Shown here piece after piece: positions 24,185 through 32,364 of a stretch of DNA of 64,000 nucleotides (positions are counted from its first letter, which is position 1; each line of letters begins with the position of its first letter). The stretch covers positions 744,001 through 808,000 of the forward strand of contig CAVUPU010000009.1 of assembly GCA_963743425.1 (NCBI GenBank), written 5' to 3'. The notes beneath the pieces were generated by a model, which saw nothing but the letters and a program-made list of their open reading frames with translations, did not search any database and was not told the origin of the DNA. Made by a program: the position numbers and the translations under genes. The DNA comes from JAJVID01 sp963743425 (GTDB lineage Bacteria > Acidobacteriota > Blastocatellia > RBC074).

Positions 24185-25366
24185 ATGTGTAAGAACAGAA
24201 TCTTTAGTCCCTCAATCATCACTCTGCTTGCGGTGTTCTTCTGCCTCATCGCAGTTCGCGTCGAGCAGGCCGCTCAGCAAGACCCGCAACCTGATAAATC
24301 CGTTAACAAAGCGTCAAATCCACAGTCGTCTGACGACGTGGCGCCGGCGAGATGGCCGATCTTCTTGCCGAAACAATCGCAGTCGTCTGGCGGCGGGGCG
24401 CAGGAGCAGAAACCGGAGCAGAAACCGGAATCTACAACGACTCCGGCTCCTCAGGCTCCGGAGAAACAATCTCCACTGCAACCGCTGCGGCCACCATCGG
24501 GCAATCAAGGAGACCAGGACCGCATTATCCTTCCCACGGAGCTGGTCTCGCTGCCTGTCACAGTGACTGACGCATATAACCGTCTGGTGACCGGACTGGA
24601 TAGACAACACTTCGAGATCTTCGAAGACAAGGTCAAGCAGGAGATCTCTTTCTTCAGCGATGACGACGCGCCGGTCAACCTGGGAATCGTCTTCGACGTG
24701 TCGGGGAGCATGAAAGGCAAGCTCGACCGCGCCAGAGACTCGCTGAAGGCGTTCATCCAGACCTCCCACAGCGACGACGACTTCTTCCTGGTCGGATTCA
24801 ACCAGCGCGCCAACCTGCTGGCCGAGTTCACCGACGGCGATGCGCTGGCCAATAAACTCACGCTGGTCGACCCGAAGGGGCAGACGGCGCTGTATGACGC
24901 GGCCTATCTCGGGATCGAGAAGGCCAAACAGGGTCGCCACAACCGCCACGCGTTGCTTCTGATCTCCGACGGGCAGGACAACTCGTCGCGCTACACCTAC
25001 GGAGAGTTGCGCAAACTGCTCAAGGAGGCGGGAGTGCAGATTTACTGCATCGGGATCGTCGAAATAGGCGGCGGAGCGGGCGGAACATTGGATATGCAGG
25101 GACAGGCGATTCTGGAGGAGATCGCGCAAACCACGGGCGGCAAAGCCTTCTTCCCGCGATCAGGCGCGGAGTTGGAAGACGCCACGACCCGCATCGCGCT
25201 CGAACTCCGGCATCAATACAGCATCGGCTACAACCCGACCAACGTGAAGCGCGACGGCCAGTGGCACAAGATCAAAGTCAGTGTCAAAGGCCCGAAAGGA
25301 TTGTCAAACCTGAGGGTGCAGCACAAGGAAGGCTATTACGCGGTCGCCGGCAAAGGCTCCCGATAA
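24185..25366 (+). CDS. VWFA-related acidobacterial domain protein (copy 1)
   Basis: An exported 393-residue protein: signal peptide (IITLLAVFFCLIAVRVEQAA), a Gln/Pro-rich linker (about residues 55-110), a strand module (VSLPVTVTDAYNRLVTGLD) and a von Willebrand factor A domain. The metal site is complete: DVSGSMKG (DxSxS), the Thr of KGQTALYDA and the Asp of LLISDGQDNSS. The tail (LRHQYSIGYNPTNV, GQWHKIKVSV) is typical of the VWFA-related proteins that acidobacteria carry in many copies. The role is unknown, probably protein-protein contact at the cell envelope. GGGAGG lies upstream of ATG 24185. The next gene is a near-identical paralogue. Confidence 0.88.
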   Translation: MCKNRIFSPSIITLLAVFFCLIAVRVEQAAQQDPQPDKSVNKASNPQSSDDVAPARWPIFLPKQSQSSGGGAQEQKPEQKPESTTTPAPQAPEKQSPLQPLRPPSGNQGDQDRIILPTELVSLPVTVTDAYNRLVTGLDRQHFEIFEDKVKQEISFFSDDDAPVNLGIVFDVSGSMKGKLDRARDSLKAFIQTSHSDDDFFLVGFNQRANLLAEFTDGDALANKLTLVDPKGQTALYDAAYLGIEKAKQGRHNRHALLLISDGQDNSSRYTYGELRKLLKEAGVQIYCIGIVEIGGGAGGTLDMQGQAILEEIAQTTGGKAFFPRSGAELEDATTRIALELRHQYSIGYNPTNVKRDGQWHKIKVSVKGPKGLSNLRVQHKEGYYAVAGKGSR

Positions 25367-25406
25367 GCGCCACTTGATTCCTCGGCGTTTTTGAAAGGAT
25401 GAGACG

Positions 25407-26423
25407 ATGCGCGCGAACACGATCTTTATAGCTCTGCTTGCGCTATTCTTCTGCGCCGCCGAAGTTCACATCGAGCAGGCCGCGCAGCAAGATACGCAAC
25501 CAGATAAGTCAGCCAACCAGACATCGAACAGTCAATCGCCCAGCGGAGGGTCTCCTGAGCAGAAACCCGGAGAGCAATATCGACTTCCAATGCCTGCCAC
25601 TGATCTGGTCTCGTTGACCGTCACGGTGACTGACGGTCTCGACCGTCTCGTGATGGGACTGGATAGACAACACTTCGAGATCTTCGAAGACAGGGTCAAG
25701 CAGGAGATCTCTTTCTTCAGCGATGACGACGCGCCGGTCAACCTGGGAATCGTCTTCGACGTGTCGGGGAGCATGAAAGGCAAGCTCGACCGCGCCAGAG
25801 ACGCGCTGAAGGCGTTCATCCAGACCTCCCACAGCGACGACGACTTCTTCCTGGTCGGATTCAACCAGCGCGCCAACCTGCTGGCCGAGTTCACCGACGG
25901 CGATGCGCTGATCAACAAACTCAACCTGGTTGACTCTAGTGGGCAGACGGCGCTGTATGACGCGGCCTATCTCGGGATCGAGAAGGTCAAACAGGGCCGC
26001 CACAACCGCCACGCGTTGCTTCTGATCTCCGACGGGCAGGACAACTCCTCGCGCTACGCCTACGGAGAGTTGCGCAAACTGCTCAAGGAGGCGGGAGTGC
26101 AGATTTACTGCATCGGGATCGTCGAAATAGGCGGCGGAGCGGGCGGAACATTGGATATGCAGGGACAGGCGATTCTGGAGGAGATCGCGCAAACCACGGG
26201 CGGCAAAGCCTTCTTCCCGCGATCAGGCGCGGAGTTGGAGGACGTTACGACCCGCATCGCGCTCGAACTCCGGCATCAATACAGCATCGGCTACAACCCG
26301 ACCAACGTGAAGCGCGACGGCCAGTGGCACAAGGTCAAGGTTAGCGTTAAAGCGCCGAGAAGATGGTCAAACCTGAGGGTGCAGCACAAGGAAGGTTATT
26401 ACGCGGTCGCCAGCAAAAAGTGA
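25407..26423 (+). CDS. VWFA-related acidobacterial domain protein (copy 2)
   Basis: A 338-residue paralogue of the preceding gene, 40 bases downstream. From LDRQHFEIFED to the end the two proteins are almost identical, also in DNA, while the signal peptides and linkers differ and this linker is shorter (no long Gln/Pro stretch). The metal site DVSGSMKG, GQTALYDA and SDGQDNSS is intact. The pattern indicates a recent tandem duplication or gene conversion confined to the VWA part. GAAAGGATGAG precedes ATG 25407. It is followed by a palindrome, which probably ends the transcript. Confidence 0.88.
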   Translation: MRANTIFIALLALFFCAAEVHIEQAAQQDTQPDKSANQTSNSQSPSGGSPEQKPGEQYRLPMPATDLVSLTVTVTDGLDRLVMGLDRQHFEIFEDRVKQEISFFSDDDAPVNLGIVFDVSGSMKGKLDRARDALKAFIQTSHSDDDFFLVGFNQRANLLAEFTDGDALINKLNLVDSSGQTALYDAAYLGIEKVKQGRHNRHALLLISDGQDNSSRYAYGELRKLLKEAGVQIYCIGIVEIGGGAGGTLDMQGQAILEEIAQTTGGKAFFPRSGAELEDVTTRIALELRHQYSIGYNPTNVKRDGQWHKVKVSVKAPRRWSNLRVQHKEGYYAVASKK

Positions 26424-26436
26424 ACGGTAGGCAGAG

Positions 26437-26544
26437 TAGTTTTGAGTCCCGCCAGTTTTGAGTCCCGCCAGTTTTGAGTCCCGCCTTCAGGCGGTTGGCC
26501 CGGATCATTGAGCCTGACCGCCTGAAGGCGGGACTCAAAACTAC
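26437..26544. repeat. Palindrome, AGTTTTGAGTCCCGCC family, with tripled left arm
   Basis: The unit AGTTTTGAGTCCCGCC occurs three times in a row from 26438 and then pairs with ACCGCCTGAAGGCGGGACTC and AAAACTAC at 26517-26544. It lies between converging genes, so it may act as a two-way terminator. The tripled arm shows that these elements expand by slippage. Confidence 0.88.
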
Positions 26545-26555
26545 CCCGAACAGCC

Positions 26556-26981
26556 TCATTCTTCATCATCATTGTTCTCATCACCCGATTCTTCAGACTC
26601 TTCATCCGATCTCTTCTTTTTGCTTCTACCTTTCTTCTCCTTACCGAAACTCGCGACGGCCGCCTCCTCGGTGTCGAAGCTTTCGATCAGGTCGAGCAAT
26701 TGCGTGATCTTCAACGCGCCGTAGACGCGGTCGGTCACGCCGACGAGTTTGAGGGTTCCTCCGGCTTCCTGAACCCGCTTGAAAGCGCGGACGATTTCGC
26801 CGATCCCCATACTGTCGATGATCGGCACTTCGGTCAGGTTGAGCAGAATCTTGCTCGTGCCCGCCTGCAAAACCTTGTCAACGAGCATCTGCAATTGGAA
26901 CCCGCCCTGCCCTTTGATGAATTTCCCGCGCATGTCCAGCGAGGCGACAGTCCCGAGATAATGAATTCCGATGGTGATCAT
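26556..26981 (-). CDS. STAS-domain protein (anti-sigma factor antagonist type)
   Basis: A 141-residue protein. Residues 1-105 form a STAS fold (ITIGIHYLGTVASLDMRGKF, LLNLTEVPIIDSMGIGEIVR, GGTLKLVGVTDRVYGALK). The Ser in DSMGIGE is at the position phosphorylated in SpoIIAA-like antagonists, so it probably works by partner switching with an anti-sigma or signalling kinase elsewhere. The tail is highly charged (KKGRSKKKRSDEESEESGDE), which is unusual. Start ATG 26981 is where the fold begins; a longer frame to 27215 only translates repeats. No kinase or phosphatase partner lies nearby. Confidence 0.85.
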   Translation of the reverse strand: MITIGIHYLGTVASLDMRGKFIKGQGGFQLQMLVDKVLQAGTSKILLNLTEVPIIDSMGIGEIVRAFKRVQEAGGTLKLVGVTDRVYGALKITQLLDLIESFDTEEAAVASFGKEKKGRSKKKRSDEESEESGDENNDDEE

Positions 26982-27015
26982 AATTGGGGTTTCTGATTTT
27001 AGGTTGCGGATTGCG

Positions 27016-27069
27016 GGTTGCGGATTGGGTAGAGACGCAACATTTTGCGTCTCTACCCAATCCGCAACC
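27016..27069. repeat. Palindrome, GGTTGCGGATTGGGTAGAG arms
   Basis: GGTTGCGGATTGGGTAGAGA then CGCAA pairs exactly with the mirror ending at 27069 around a four-base loop. It is preceded by GATTGCGGGTTGCGG repeats, related to the GATTGCGGATTGCGG run at 30243. The gap 26982-27233 consists of this and the next repeat. Confidence 0.85.
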
Positions 27070-27126
27070 ATTCGGAGTTGCGATGAGCATTCTACCCGAC
27101 ACAATGCTAAGATCACAAAGCCTGCG

Positions 27127-27230
27127 AGTGGGGAATGGGGAATGGGGAATGGGGAATGGGGAATGGGGAATGGGGAATGGGGAAAAGGTACGATTCCCGA
27201 TTCTCCACTCCCCACTCCCCACTCCCACCA
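27127..27230. repeat. Heptamer repeat (GGGGAAT)n with complementary (CCCCACT)n arm
   Basis: About eight copies of GGGGAAT run from 27129 and are answered by CCCCACTCCCCACTCCC just before the start codon at 27234. Two more of these blocks, at 43395 and 55548, also touch gene starts. The G-rich strand could form quadruplexes or a large hairpin in the 5' leader. Confidence 0.88.
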
Positions 27231-27233
27231 TCT

Positions 27234-28223
27234 ATGGAATCAAGTTCCGCTATGCAAGCCCAAATTTCAGTCGAACACATTCGCGCCGCGCGCGAGGTTG
27301 TTTACCGCGCGCTGCAGCCGACGCCGCTGATCGAATACCCGCTGCTCGCGCGAGAAATCGGCGCGCGCGTCTTCCTCAAACACGAGAATCATCAGGTTAC
27401 CGGGGCGTTCAAAGTTCGCGGAGGGTTGAATTTCATGAGCCACTTCGCGCGGGAACGCTCGCACGACGGCGTGATCACGGCCACGCGGGGCAACCACGGG
27501 CAATCGGTGGCGCTGGCCGCGAGCGTCTATTCGATACCCGCCACGATCGTCGTCCCGTTCGGCAATAACCCTGAAAAGAACGAAGCGGTGCGGGCTTACG
27601 GCGCGCGGCTCCTCGAATACGGCCGCGATTTCGACGAGGCGCGCGAGGAAGCCGAACGCCTGTCGAAAGCCGAAAACCTGCGCTACATCCATTCGGCCAA
27701 CGAGCCGCATTTGATCAACGGCGTCGGTACCTACGCGATCGAAATCATCGAGGCGCTCAGCCTTCGAGGCGCGCATGCCGACGCGATCTTCGTTCCCATC
27801 GGGCTGGGCAGCGGCGTTTGCGGCGTGATCACGGCCTTCCGCGCGCTCTCGCCCGAAACCAGGATCTACGGCGTGCAGGCCGAAGGCGCGCCGAGCGTCT
27901 ATCTCTCCTGGAAAGAAGGCCGCATCGTCGAGACCAGGGACGCGCGCACCTTCGCCGACGGCGTGGCCACGCGGGTCCCCGCCGCGCTGACCTTCGATGT
28001 TATCCGTAACGGAGTCGACGAGATTATGCTGGTCAGCGACAGCGAGATCATTCGCGCGATCCGGCTGCTCTGGCGGACGACGCATAATTTAGTCGAAGGA
28101 GCGGGCGCGGCGGCCACGGCGGCGACCGTCAAATTGCGCGAAAGGCTCGAAGGACAGAATGTCGTCAACGTCCTGACCGGCGCGAACCTCGATACGGCTT
28201 CGATCTCGAAAATTTTCATCTAA
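27234..28223 (+). CDS. Threonine/serine dehydratase family PLP enzyme (copy A)
   Basis: A fold type II PLP enzyme of 329 residues. The PLP lysine lies in HENHQVTGAFKVRGG, followed by TATRGNHGQSVALAA (substrate loop) and the glycine-rich phosphate loop PIGLGSGVCGVI. Family members deaminate threonine or serine to 2-oxo acids, feeding isoleucine synthesis or catabolism. There is no C-terminal ACT domain, so feedback control of the biosynthetic IlvA kind is not expected. ATG 27234 is used because longer frames read only repeat DNA; ATG 27252 is also possible. Serine in place of threonine, or another small amino acid, cannot be excluded as substrate. Confidence 0.88.
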   Translation: MESSSAMQAQISVEHIRAAREVVYRALQPTPLIEYPLLAREIGARVFLKHENHQVTGAFKVRGGLNFMSHFARERSHDGVITATRGNHGQSVALAASVYSIPATIVVPFGNNPEKNEAVRAYGARLLEYGRDFDEAREEAERLSKAENLRYIHSANEPHLINGVGTYAIEIIEALSLRGAHADAIFVPIGLGSGVCGVITAFRALSPETRIYGVQAEGAPSVYLSWKEGRIVETRDARTFADGVATRVPAALTFDVIRNGVDEIMLVSDSEIIRAIRLLWRTTHNLVEGAGAAATAATVKLRERLEGQNVVNVLTGANLDTASISKIFI

Positions 28224-28266
28224 ATCGGAACAACTGATATTGGCGCCATCGAATGAGATCATAGCA

Positions 28267-28362
28267 TCGAAGGCGAGCGTTTAGAGTACCGACTTTAGTC
28301 GGCAGCGTTCGGGCGCCAAGCCCTGCCGACTAAAGTCGGTACTCTAAACGCTCGCCTTCGAT
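28267..28362. repeat. Long palindrome, TTTAGAGTACCG family, second copy
   Basis: The 40-base arms ATCGAAGGCGAGCGTTTAGA...GTCGGCAG and their mirror at 28323-28362 pair exactly. The core TTTAGAGTACCGACTTTAGT matches that at 3042-3126 with compensatory G/A and C/T changes in both arms. It sits between the two dehydratase genes. Confidence 0.92.
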
Positions 28363-28390
28363 GGTCGTAGTTAAATTGATCTGAGCAGGA

Positions 28391-29344
28391 ATGACTATGC
28401 TGACTTTCAACGACATCCTGGAGGCCCGCGAACGATTGCAAGGCGTAGCCCATCGCACACCGGTTCTCACGTCGAGGCAATTCAACGAACATTCGGCTTG
28501 CGAGGTCTTCTTCAAGGCCGAAAACCTGCAGCGCGCCGGGGCGTTCAAGTTCCGAGGCGCGTACAACAAACTCGCCTCGCTCGCCGATGAGGAGCGCAAA
28601 CGCGGCGCGCTCGCCTACTCGTCGGGCAATCACGCGCAGGCGACGGCGCTGGCCGCGAAGCTTCTCGGCGTGCGTGCGGTGATCGTCATGCCGCAGGACG
28701 CGCCGCAGATCAAAGTTGCGGCGACCCGCGCTTACGGCGCCGAGGTGATCTACTACGACCGCTACAGCCAGAGCCGCGAAGAGATCGGAGAGAGAATCTG
28801 CCGCGAGCGCGGGATGACGCTTGTCCCGCCATTCGACGATTACGCGATCATGGCCGGTCAGGGAACGGCGGCTCTCGAATTGCTCGAAGAGGTTCCCGAA
28901 CTCGATCTTCTGCTGGTTCCGACGAGCGGCAGCGGGCTGCTCGCCGGATGCGCGGTGGCCGCCAAATACATACGCCCGCAAATCCGCCTCTTCGGCGTCG
29001 AACCTGAAACGGGCAATGACACGTGGCAATCATTCCGAAAAGGCGAGCGCGTGGAGATTCCCGTCCCCAAAACAATCGCCGACGGATTGCAAGTAACCGC
29101 GCCCGGCAAATTGACCTTCCCCATAATCCGCGAACTCGTCGAAGACATCCTGCTGGTCAATGATCAGGAGCTAATCTCGACAATCCGGTTCGTACTCGAA
29201 CGAATGAAGGTCCTCGTCGAGCCTTCGGGAGCGGCGGCGGCGGCGGCGGTCTTTCATCGCAAGTTCGATTTCTCGGGCAAACGCGTCGGCGTTCTGCTTT
29301 CGGGCGGCAACGTGGATTTGTCTAAGCTGGCTACCTATCTTTGA
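28391..29344 (+). CDS. Threonine/serine dehydratase or racemase family PLP enzyme (copy B)
   Basis: A 317-residue fold type II PLP enzyme. The lysine is in LQRAGAFKFRGAYNKL, the substrate loop is YSSGNHAQATALAAKL and the phosphate loop is PTSGSGLLAGCAVAAK. The loop SSGNHAQ is shared by biosynthetic-type threonine dehydratases and serine racemases. It has no ACT domain. It shares the fold with copy A but only moderate sequence similarity, so this is an old pair rather than a fresh duplication. ATG 28391 is used; ATG 28397 is two codons on. Reaction choice (threonine deamination or serine racemisation) is open. Confidence 0.88.
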   Translation: MTMLTFNDILEARERLQGVAHRTPVLTSRQFNEHSACEVFFKAENLQRAGAFKFRGAYNKLASLADEERKRGALAYSSGNHAQATALAAKLLGVRAVIVMPQDAPQIKVAATRAYGAEVIYYDRYSQSREEIGERICRERGMTLVPPFDDYAIMAGQGTAALELLEEVPELDLLLVPTSGSGLLAGCAVAAKYIRPQIRLFGVEPETGNDTWQSFRKGERVEIPVPKTIADGLQVTAPGKLTFPIIRELVEDILLVNDQELISTIRFVLERMKVLVEPSGAAAAAAVFHRKFDFSGKRVGVLLSGGNVDLSKLATYL

Positions 29345-29378
29345 CACTCCCCGAACCGCTGCGTAGAATGGCCACCCT

Positions 29379-30242
29379 ATGGCTTGGTTCAAGCGCGAAA
29401 CCGACAAAATAGGCGCCCCCGCCCCACTCGAAGAACGCACAGTCAAGACCGAAGGCATCTTCGTCAAATGTGAGAACGAGGATTGCTCGGCGACGATCTA
29501 TCGCAAAGATCTGAAAGCCAATCTGAACGTTTGTCCGACCTGCGGTCATCACTCCCGACTCAGTTCGCGCGAGCGTTTGCAGATGCTCTTCGACGGCGGC
29601 CAATATACCGAGCGCGACGCGGATGTCGCGCCGGCCGACCCTCTCAAGTTTGTTGACAAAACCCCTTATGTTGACAAGCTGCGCACATATCAAAAGCGGA
29701 CCGGGATGCTCGACGCGCTGCTCACGGGCGAGGGTCAGATGGGCGGGCGCGCGGTCGTGATCTGCGCGATGGAGTTCAAGTTTATGGCCGCCAGCATGGG
29801 GTCGGTCGTAGGCGAGAAGATCACGCGGGCGATTGAATATTGTATCGAGAAACGTCTTCCGCTGATTGTAGTTTCCTGTTCGGGCGGCGCGCGAATGCAG
29901 GAAGGCGCGCTCAGTCTGATGCAGATGGCGAAGATTTCTGCGGCGCTCGCGCGGTTGGATGACGCCAGACTTCCGTATATCTCCCTCTTGACCGATCCGA
30001 CGACCGGCGGCGTGACCGCCAGTTACGCGATGCTCGGCGATTTCAACATCGCCGAACCCGGCGCGTTGATCGGCTTCGCCGGCCCGCGCGTGATCGAGCA
30101 GACGATCCGCCAGAAGTTGCCCAAAGGGTTTCAACGCTCTGAATTCCTTCTCGAACACGGCATGCTCGACGCCGTTGTGGACCGCCGCGAACTGCGCGAC
30201 TTCCTGATCAATATTCTGACTTTCACCGGACCTGACCAATGA
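29379..30242 (+). CDS. accD: Acetyl-CoA carboxylase carboxyltransferase subunit beta
   Basis: AccD forms the carboxyltransferase with AccA and moves CO2 from biotin to acetyl-CoA, the committed step of fatty acid synthesis. The N-terminal zinc ribbon reads VKCENEDCSATIYRKDLKAN then NVCPTCGHH; the first pair is C-x4-C rather than the usual C-x2-C. The catalytic core has MGSVVGEKITRAIEYCIEKR, SCSGGARMQEGALSLMQMAK, LTDPTTGGVTASYAMLGD and GFAGPRVIEQTIRQKLPKGF. Length is normal (287). accA is not nearby. The stop overlaps the apparent ATG of the M28 peptidase frame (ATGA), but that ATG belongs to repeat DNA. Confidence 0.95.
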   Translation: MAWFKRETDKIGAPAPLEERTVKTEGIFVKCENEDCSATIYRKDLKANLNVCPTCGHHSRLSSRERLQMLFDGGQYTERDADVAPADPLKFVDKTPYVDKLRTYQKRTGMLDALLTGEGQMGGRAVVICAMEFKFMAASMGSVVGEKITRAIEYCIEKRLPLIVVSCSGGARMQEGALSLMQMAKISAALARLDDARLPYISLLTDPTTGGVTASYAMLGDFNIAEPGALIGFAGPRVIEQTIRQKLPKGFQRSEFLLEHGMLDAVVDRRELRDFLINILTFTGPDQ

Positions 30243-31588
30243 GATTGCGGATTGCGGATTGCGGATTGCGGATTTTCGTCCCGAAGGGACATCGGATATT
30301 AGCCGGTGGAGAAACCACCGGCGCCGGATGCAATGAGGAATCGCGCCCTGGAAGGGCGCAGGACCGAAGAGACGCAAAATCTTGCGTCTCTTCGGGTCTC
30401 GCGCCCTTCCAGGGCTGGAAGAGTTTTGGCGCAAACACCCCGGTGGTTTCTCCACCGGCTAATATCCGTAGCGCCTCCGGCGCAGAAGAAGATTTTCTTG
30501 AATGCTGTAAACGCATCTTCAAATCCGCAATCCGCAATCCGCAACCCGCAATCAAAAGGTCCGCAATCCGCAATCTGGCGCTGCTCGTCGCCGCCGCAGT
30601 GCTCATGTTAGCTTGCGCCGACGGCTCCAGTTCGTCGAAGCCCTCCGTTGAAAACACTCCCGCTCAAAAGGCCGGCGCCGAGAAGGAAGATAAAACGAAA
30701 ACGACGACCGCCTTCGAAGGGGAGCGCGCTTTCAATCACGTCAAGGCGCAGGTCGAATTCGGCCCGCGCCCCCCAGGCTCGCCTGCGATCGAAAAGACGC
30801 GCGAATACATCGTCCGCGAGCTTAAGAGCTACGGCCTGAAACCGACGCTCGACGAGTTCACCGACGACACGCCGAGCGGCGAGGTCAAATTCAAAAACGT
30901 CATCGCGGAGCTGCCCGGCGAGAGTTCGAACGTCATCATCATCGCCAGCCATTACGACACGAAGCCGTTTAAGGAATTCACCTTCGTCGGCGCGAACGAC
31001 GGCGGTTCGAGCACGGGCGCGCTGCTCGAAATCGCGCGCGTCATGGCGGCGGAAAATCAGCCGGAGAATCAGAACGCCGGTCGGAAGAGGAAATTCACAT
31101 ACTGGTTCGTCTTCTTCGACGGCGAAGAGGCCTTTTGCCGCCAATGGAGCGAATGCCTGAACGGCAAGGATAACACCTACGGCAGCCGCCACATGGTCGA
31201 ACGGCTGAAGAAGGAGAAGCGACTCAGCCGCGTCAAAGCGATGATCCTGCTCGATATGATCGGCGACAGGGATTTGACGATCCCGCGCGAGGAAGGCTCA
31301 TCGCAATGGCTGGTCGAGGCGATCTGGGAGACTTCGCAACAGCTCGGCTACGCGAAGGAATTTCCGGACCGCCCCTTTTCCGTGGGCGATGACGACCACA
31401 TGCCCTTTCTCCGGGCGGGCGTCCCCGCCGTCGACATCATCGACCTCGAATACGGAAGCTCTCCCGAAGAGAACGATTACTGGCACACCAAAGAAGACAC
31501 GCTCGATAAGATCAGCCCGCGGAGCCTGAAGATCGTCGGCGACGTCACGCTGCTCAGCTTGCCGAGGATCGAAGCGCAAATTCGATAA
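30239..31588 (+). CDS. M28 family metallopeptidase lipoprotein with repeat-derived N-terminus
   Basis: The core is a zinc aminopeptidase / glutaminyl-cyclase-like M28 domain: IIIASHYDTKPF (zinc His), GANDGGSSTGALLEIARVM (bridging Asp), VFFDGEEAF (general base and zinc Glu) and DDDHMPFLRAGVPAVDIIDL. Before it is a lipoprotein signal (LALLVAAAVLMLAC at about residues 118-131), so the enzyme is probably anchored outside the cytoplasm. The frame opens at ATG 30239, but roughly the first 100 codons translate repeats (MRLRIADCGLRI, then the TAGCCGGTGG palindrome). The native start must have lain near the signal peptide and I cannot find a good one, so repeat insertion may have displaced or fused it. 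Catalytic part firm, start doubtful. Confidence 0.82.
   Translation: MRLRIADCGLRIFVPKGHRILAGGETTGAGCNEESRPGRAQDRRDAKSCVSSGLAPFQGWKSFGANTPVVSPPANIRSASGAEEDFLECCKRIFKSAIRNPQPAIKRSAIRNLALLVAAAVLMLACADGSSSSKPSVENTPAQKAGAEKEDKTKTTTAFEGERAFNHVKAQVEFGPRPPGSPAIEKTREYIVRELKSYGLKPTLDEFTDDTPSGEVKFKNVIAELPGESSNVIIIASHYDTKPFKEFTFVGANDGGSSTGALLEIARVMAAENQPENQNAGRKRKFTYWFVFFDGEEAFCRQWSECLNGKDNTYGSRHMVERLKKEKRLSRVKAMILLDMIGDRDLTIPREEGSSQWLVEAIWETSQQLGYAKEFPDRPFSVGDDDHMPFLRAGVPAVDIIDLEYGSSPEENDYWHTKEDTLDKISPRSLKIVGDVTLLSLPRIEAQIR
30243..30550. repeat. Composite palindrome, ATATTAGCCGGTGG family, in the 5' part of a gene
   Basis: It starts with ATTGCGGATTGCGGATTGCG, then GGACATCGGATATTAGCCGG and TGGAGAAACCACCGG, inner arms GAGACGCAAAATCTTGCGTC and CCTGGAAGGGCG...CGCCCTTCCAGGGC, and the mirror CCGGTGGTTTCTCCACCGGC up to TAATATCC at about 30475, ending in AATCCGCAATCCGCAACCCG. 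Relatives are at 48447 and 62500. The element keeps one frame open throughout. Confidence 0.85.
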
Positions 31589-31622
31589 GCCGCGCTACTA
31601 ATTTTATCGCGCCGGCGCCTCG

Positions 31623-31650
31623 TAACATTTGAGGAAAGCCTCAAATGTTG
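31623..31650. terminator. Short perfect hairpin after the M28 gene
   Basis: AACATTTGAGG and CCTCAAATGTT pair around a short loop 35 bases after the peptidase stop. There is no long T-run, so a terminator role is only likely. Confidence 0.5.
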
Positions 31651-31720
31651 TAGTAAAATAGCTCTCGCAACCATCCCCCCATAGATCTTTACCGTAGCTA
31701 ACTCAGAAAGGAAGGACGAG

Positions 31721-31975
31721 GTGATAAAGATGAGATGGGAATACAAGACAGTGGATTGGGGTGAGATTCGCAAGATCGGCTCCCGCGTCACCGGAGAAGA
31801 TTTCATCGAGGCCAATGTCAACGCAGGGTTGAATTCACTGGGAAAAGACGGATGGGAGCTGGTAGGCGTTTACGTTGACGGTTACGCAGTTCACCGCACC
31901 AACAAAGGTGAGGAACTACTCTCCAGCAGCCGCTACGTCAAATACACGTTCAAGCGACCCCACGACGACAATTAG
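31721..31975 (+). CDS. DUF4177-like small protein
   Basis: An 84-residue protein with the DUF4177 pattern WEYKTVDW near the start and LNSLGKDGWELVGVYVDG in the middle, ending in a basic strand (YVKYTFKRP). The fold is small and mostly beta; the function is unknown. AAAGGAAGG lies six bases before GTG 31721, so GTG is preferred over ATG 31730. It stands alone between converging genes. Confidence 0.75.
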   Translation: MIKMRWEYKTVDWGEIRKIGSRVTGEDFIEANVNAGLNSLGKDGWELVGVYVDGYAVHRTNKGEELLSSSRYVKYTFKRPHDDN

Positions 31976-32022
31976 GATTTCCGGCGCCGGGCGAGACGCT
32001 TTTTCAGCGGACACGCCCGGCG

Positions 32023-32364
32023 CTATCTCTTTCTATGGTCGATCACCTCTTTGATGTCGGCGAACAGGATTTTGGTGATCTTGCCGTCAGGGCCCGTGAT
32101 CTTGACGGCGGGTTTGCTGAAAGGCTGGGTGCTGCGTAGGTTGTCGATTCGTCCGCGGACGCGTCGGCCATCGTTGGTGATTACCTCGACATCATCGCTA
32201 TCGAACATCCCCTGCAATTTTTCCATCATCGAGAAAAAATCGGTCACGGGCTTACTCCCTTCTTCCTTTGATTTTAACCGTTCGGCGTCAGTCCGATCTT
32301 CGGTGAACAAAGACATCAGGGCTACAAATATTCTTCTGAGGGGGGAGCGAGTGCTTTTGTTCAT
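32023..32364 (-). CDS. Small conserved-looking protein of unknown function
   Basis: A 113-residue protein: a basic hydrophobic N-terminus (LRRIFVALMSLFTEDRTDAE), a helical middle (FFSMMEKLQGMFDSDD) and a small beta domain (VEVITNDGRRVRGRIDNL, AVKITGPDGKITKILFADIK) that looks like an Sm-like or SH3-like barrel. No family recognised. It abuts the CPBP protease gene (stop at 32365, start at 32364), so they form an operon. Confidence 0.65.
   Translation of the reverse strand: MNKSTRSPLRRIFVALMSLFTEDRTDAERLKSKEEGSKPVTDFFSMMEKLQGMFDSDDVEVITNDGRRVRGRIDNLRSTQPFSKPAVKITGPDGKITKILFADIKEVIDHRKR

Noticed and set aside
27127..27230. CRISPR-like short repeats or a replication origin with iterons
   Set aside because: Heptamers without spacers, facing a complementary arm, and the same block occurs next to other genes; no replication gene is nearby.
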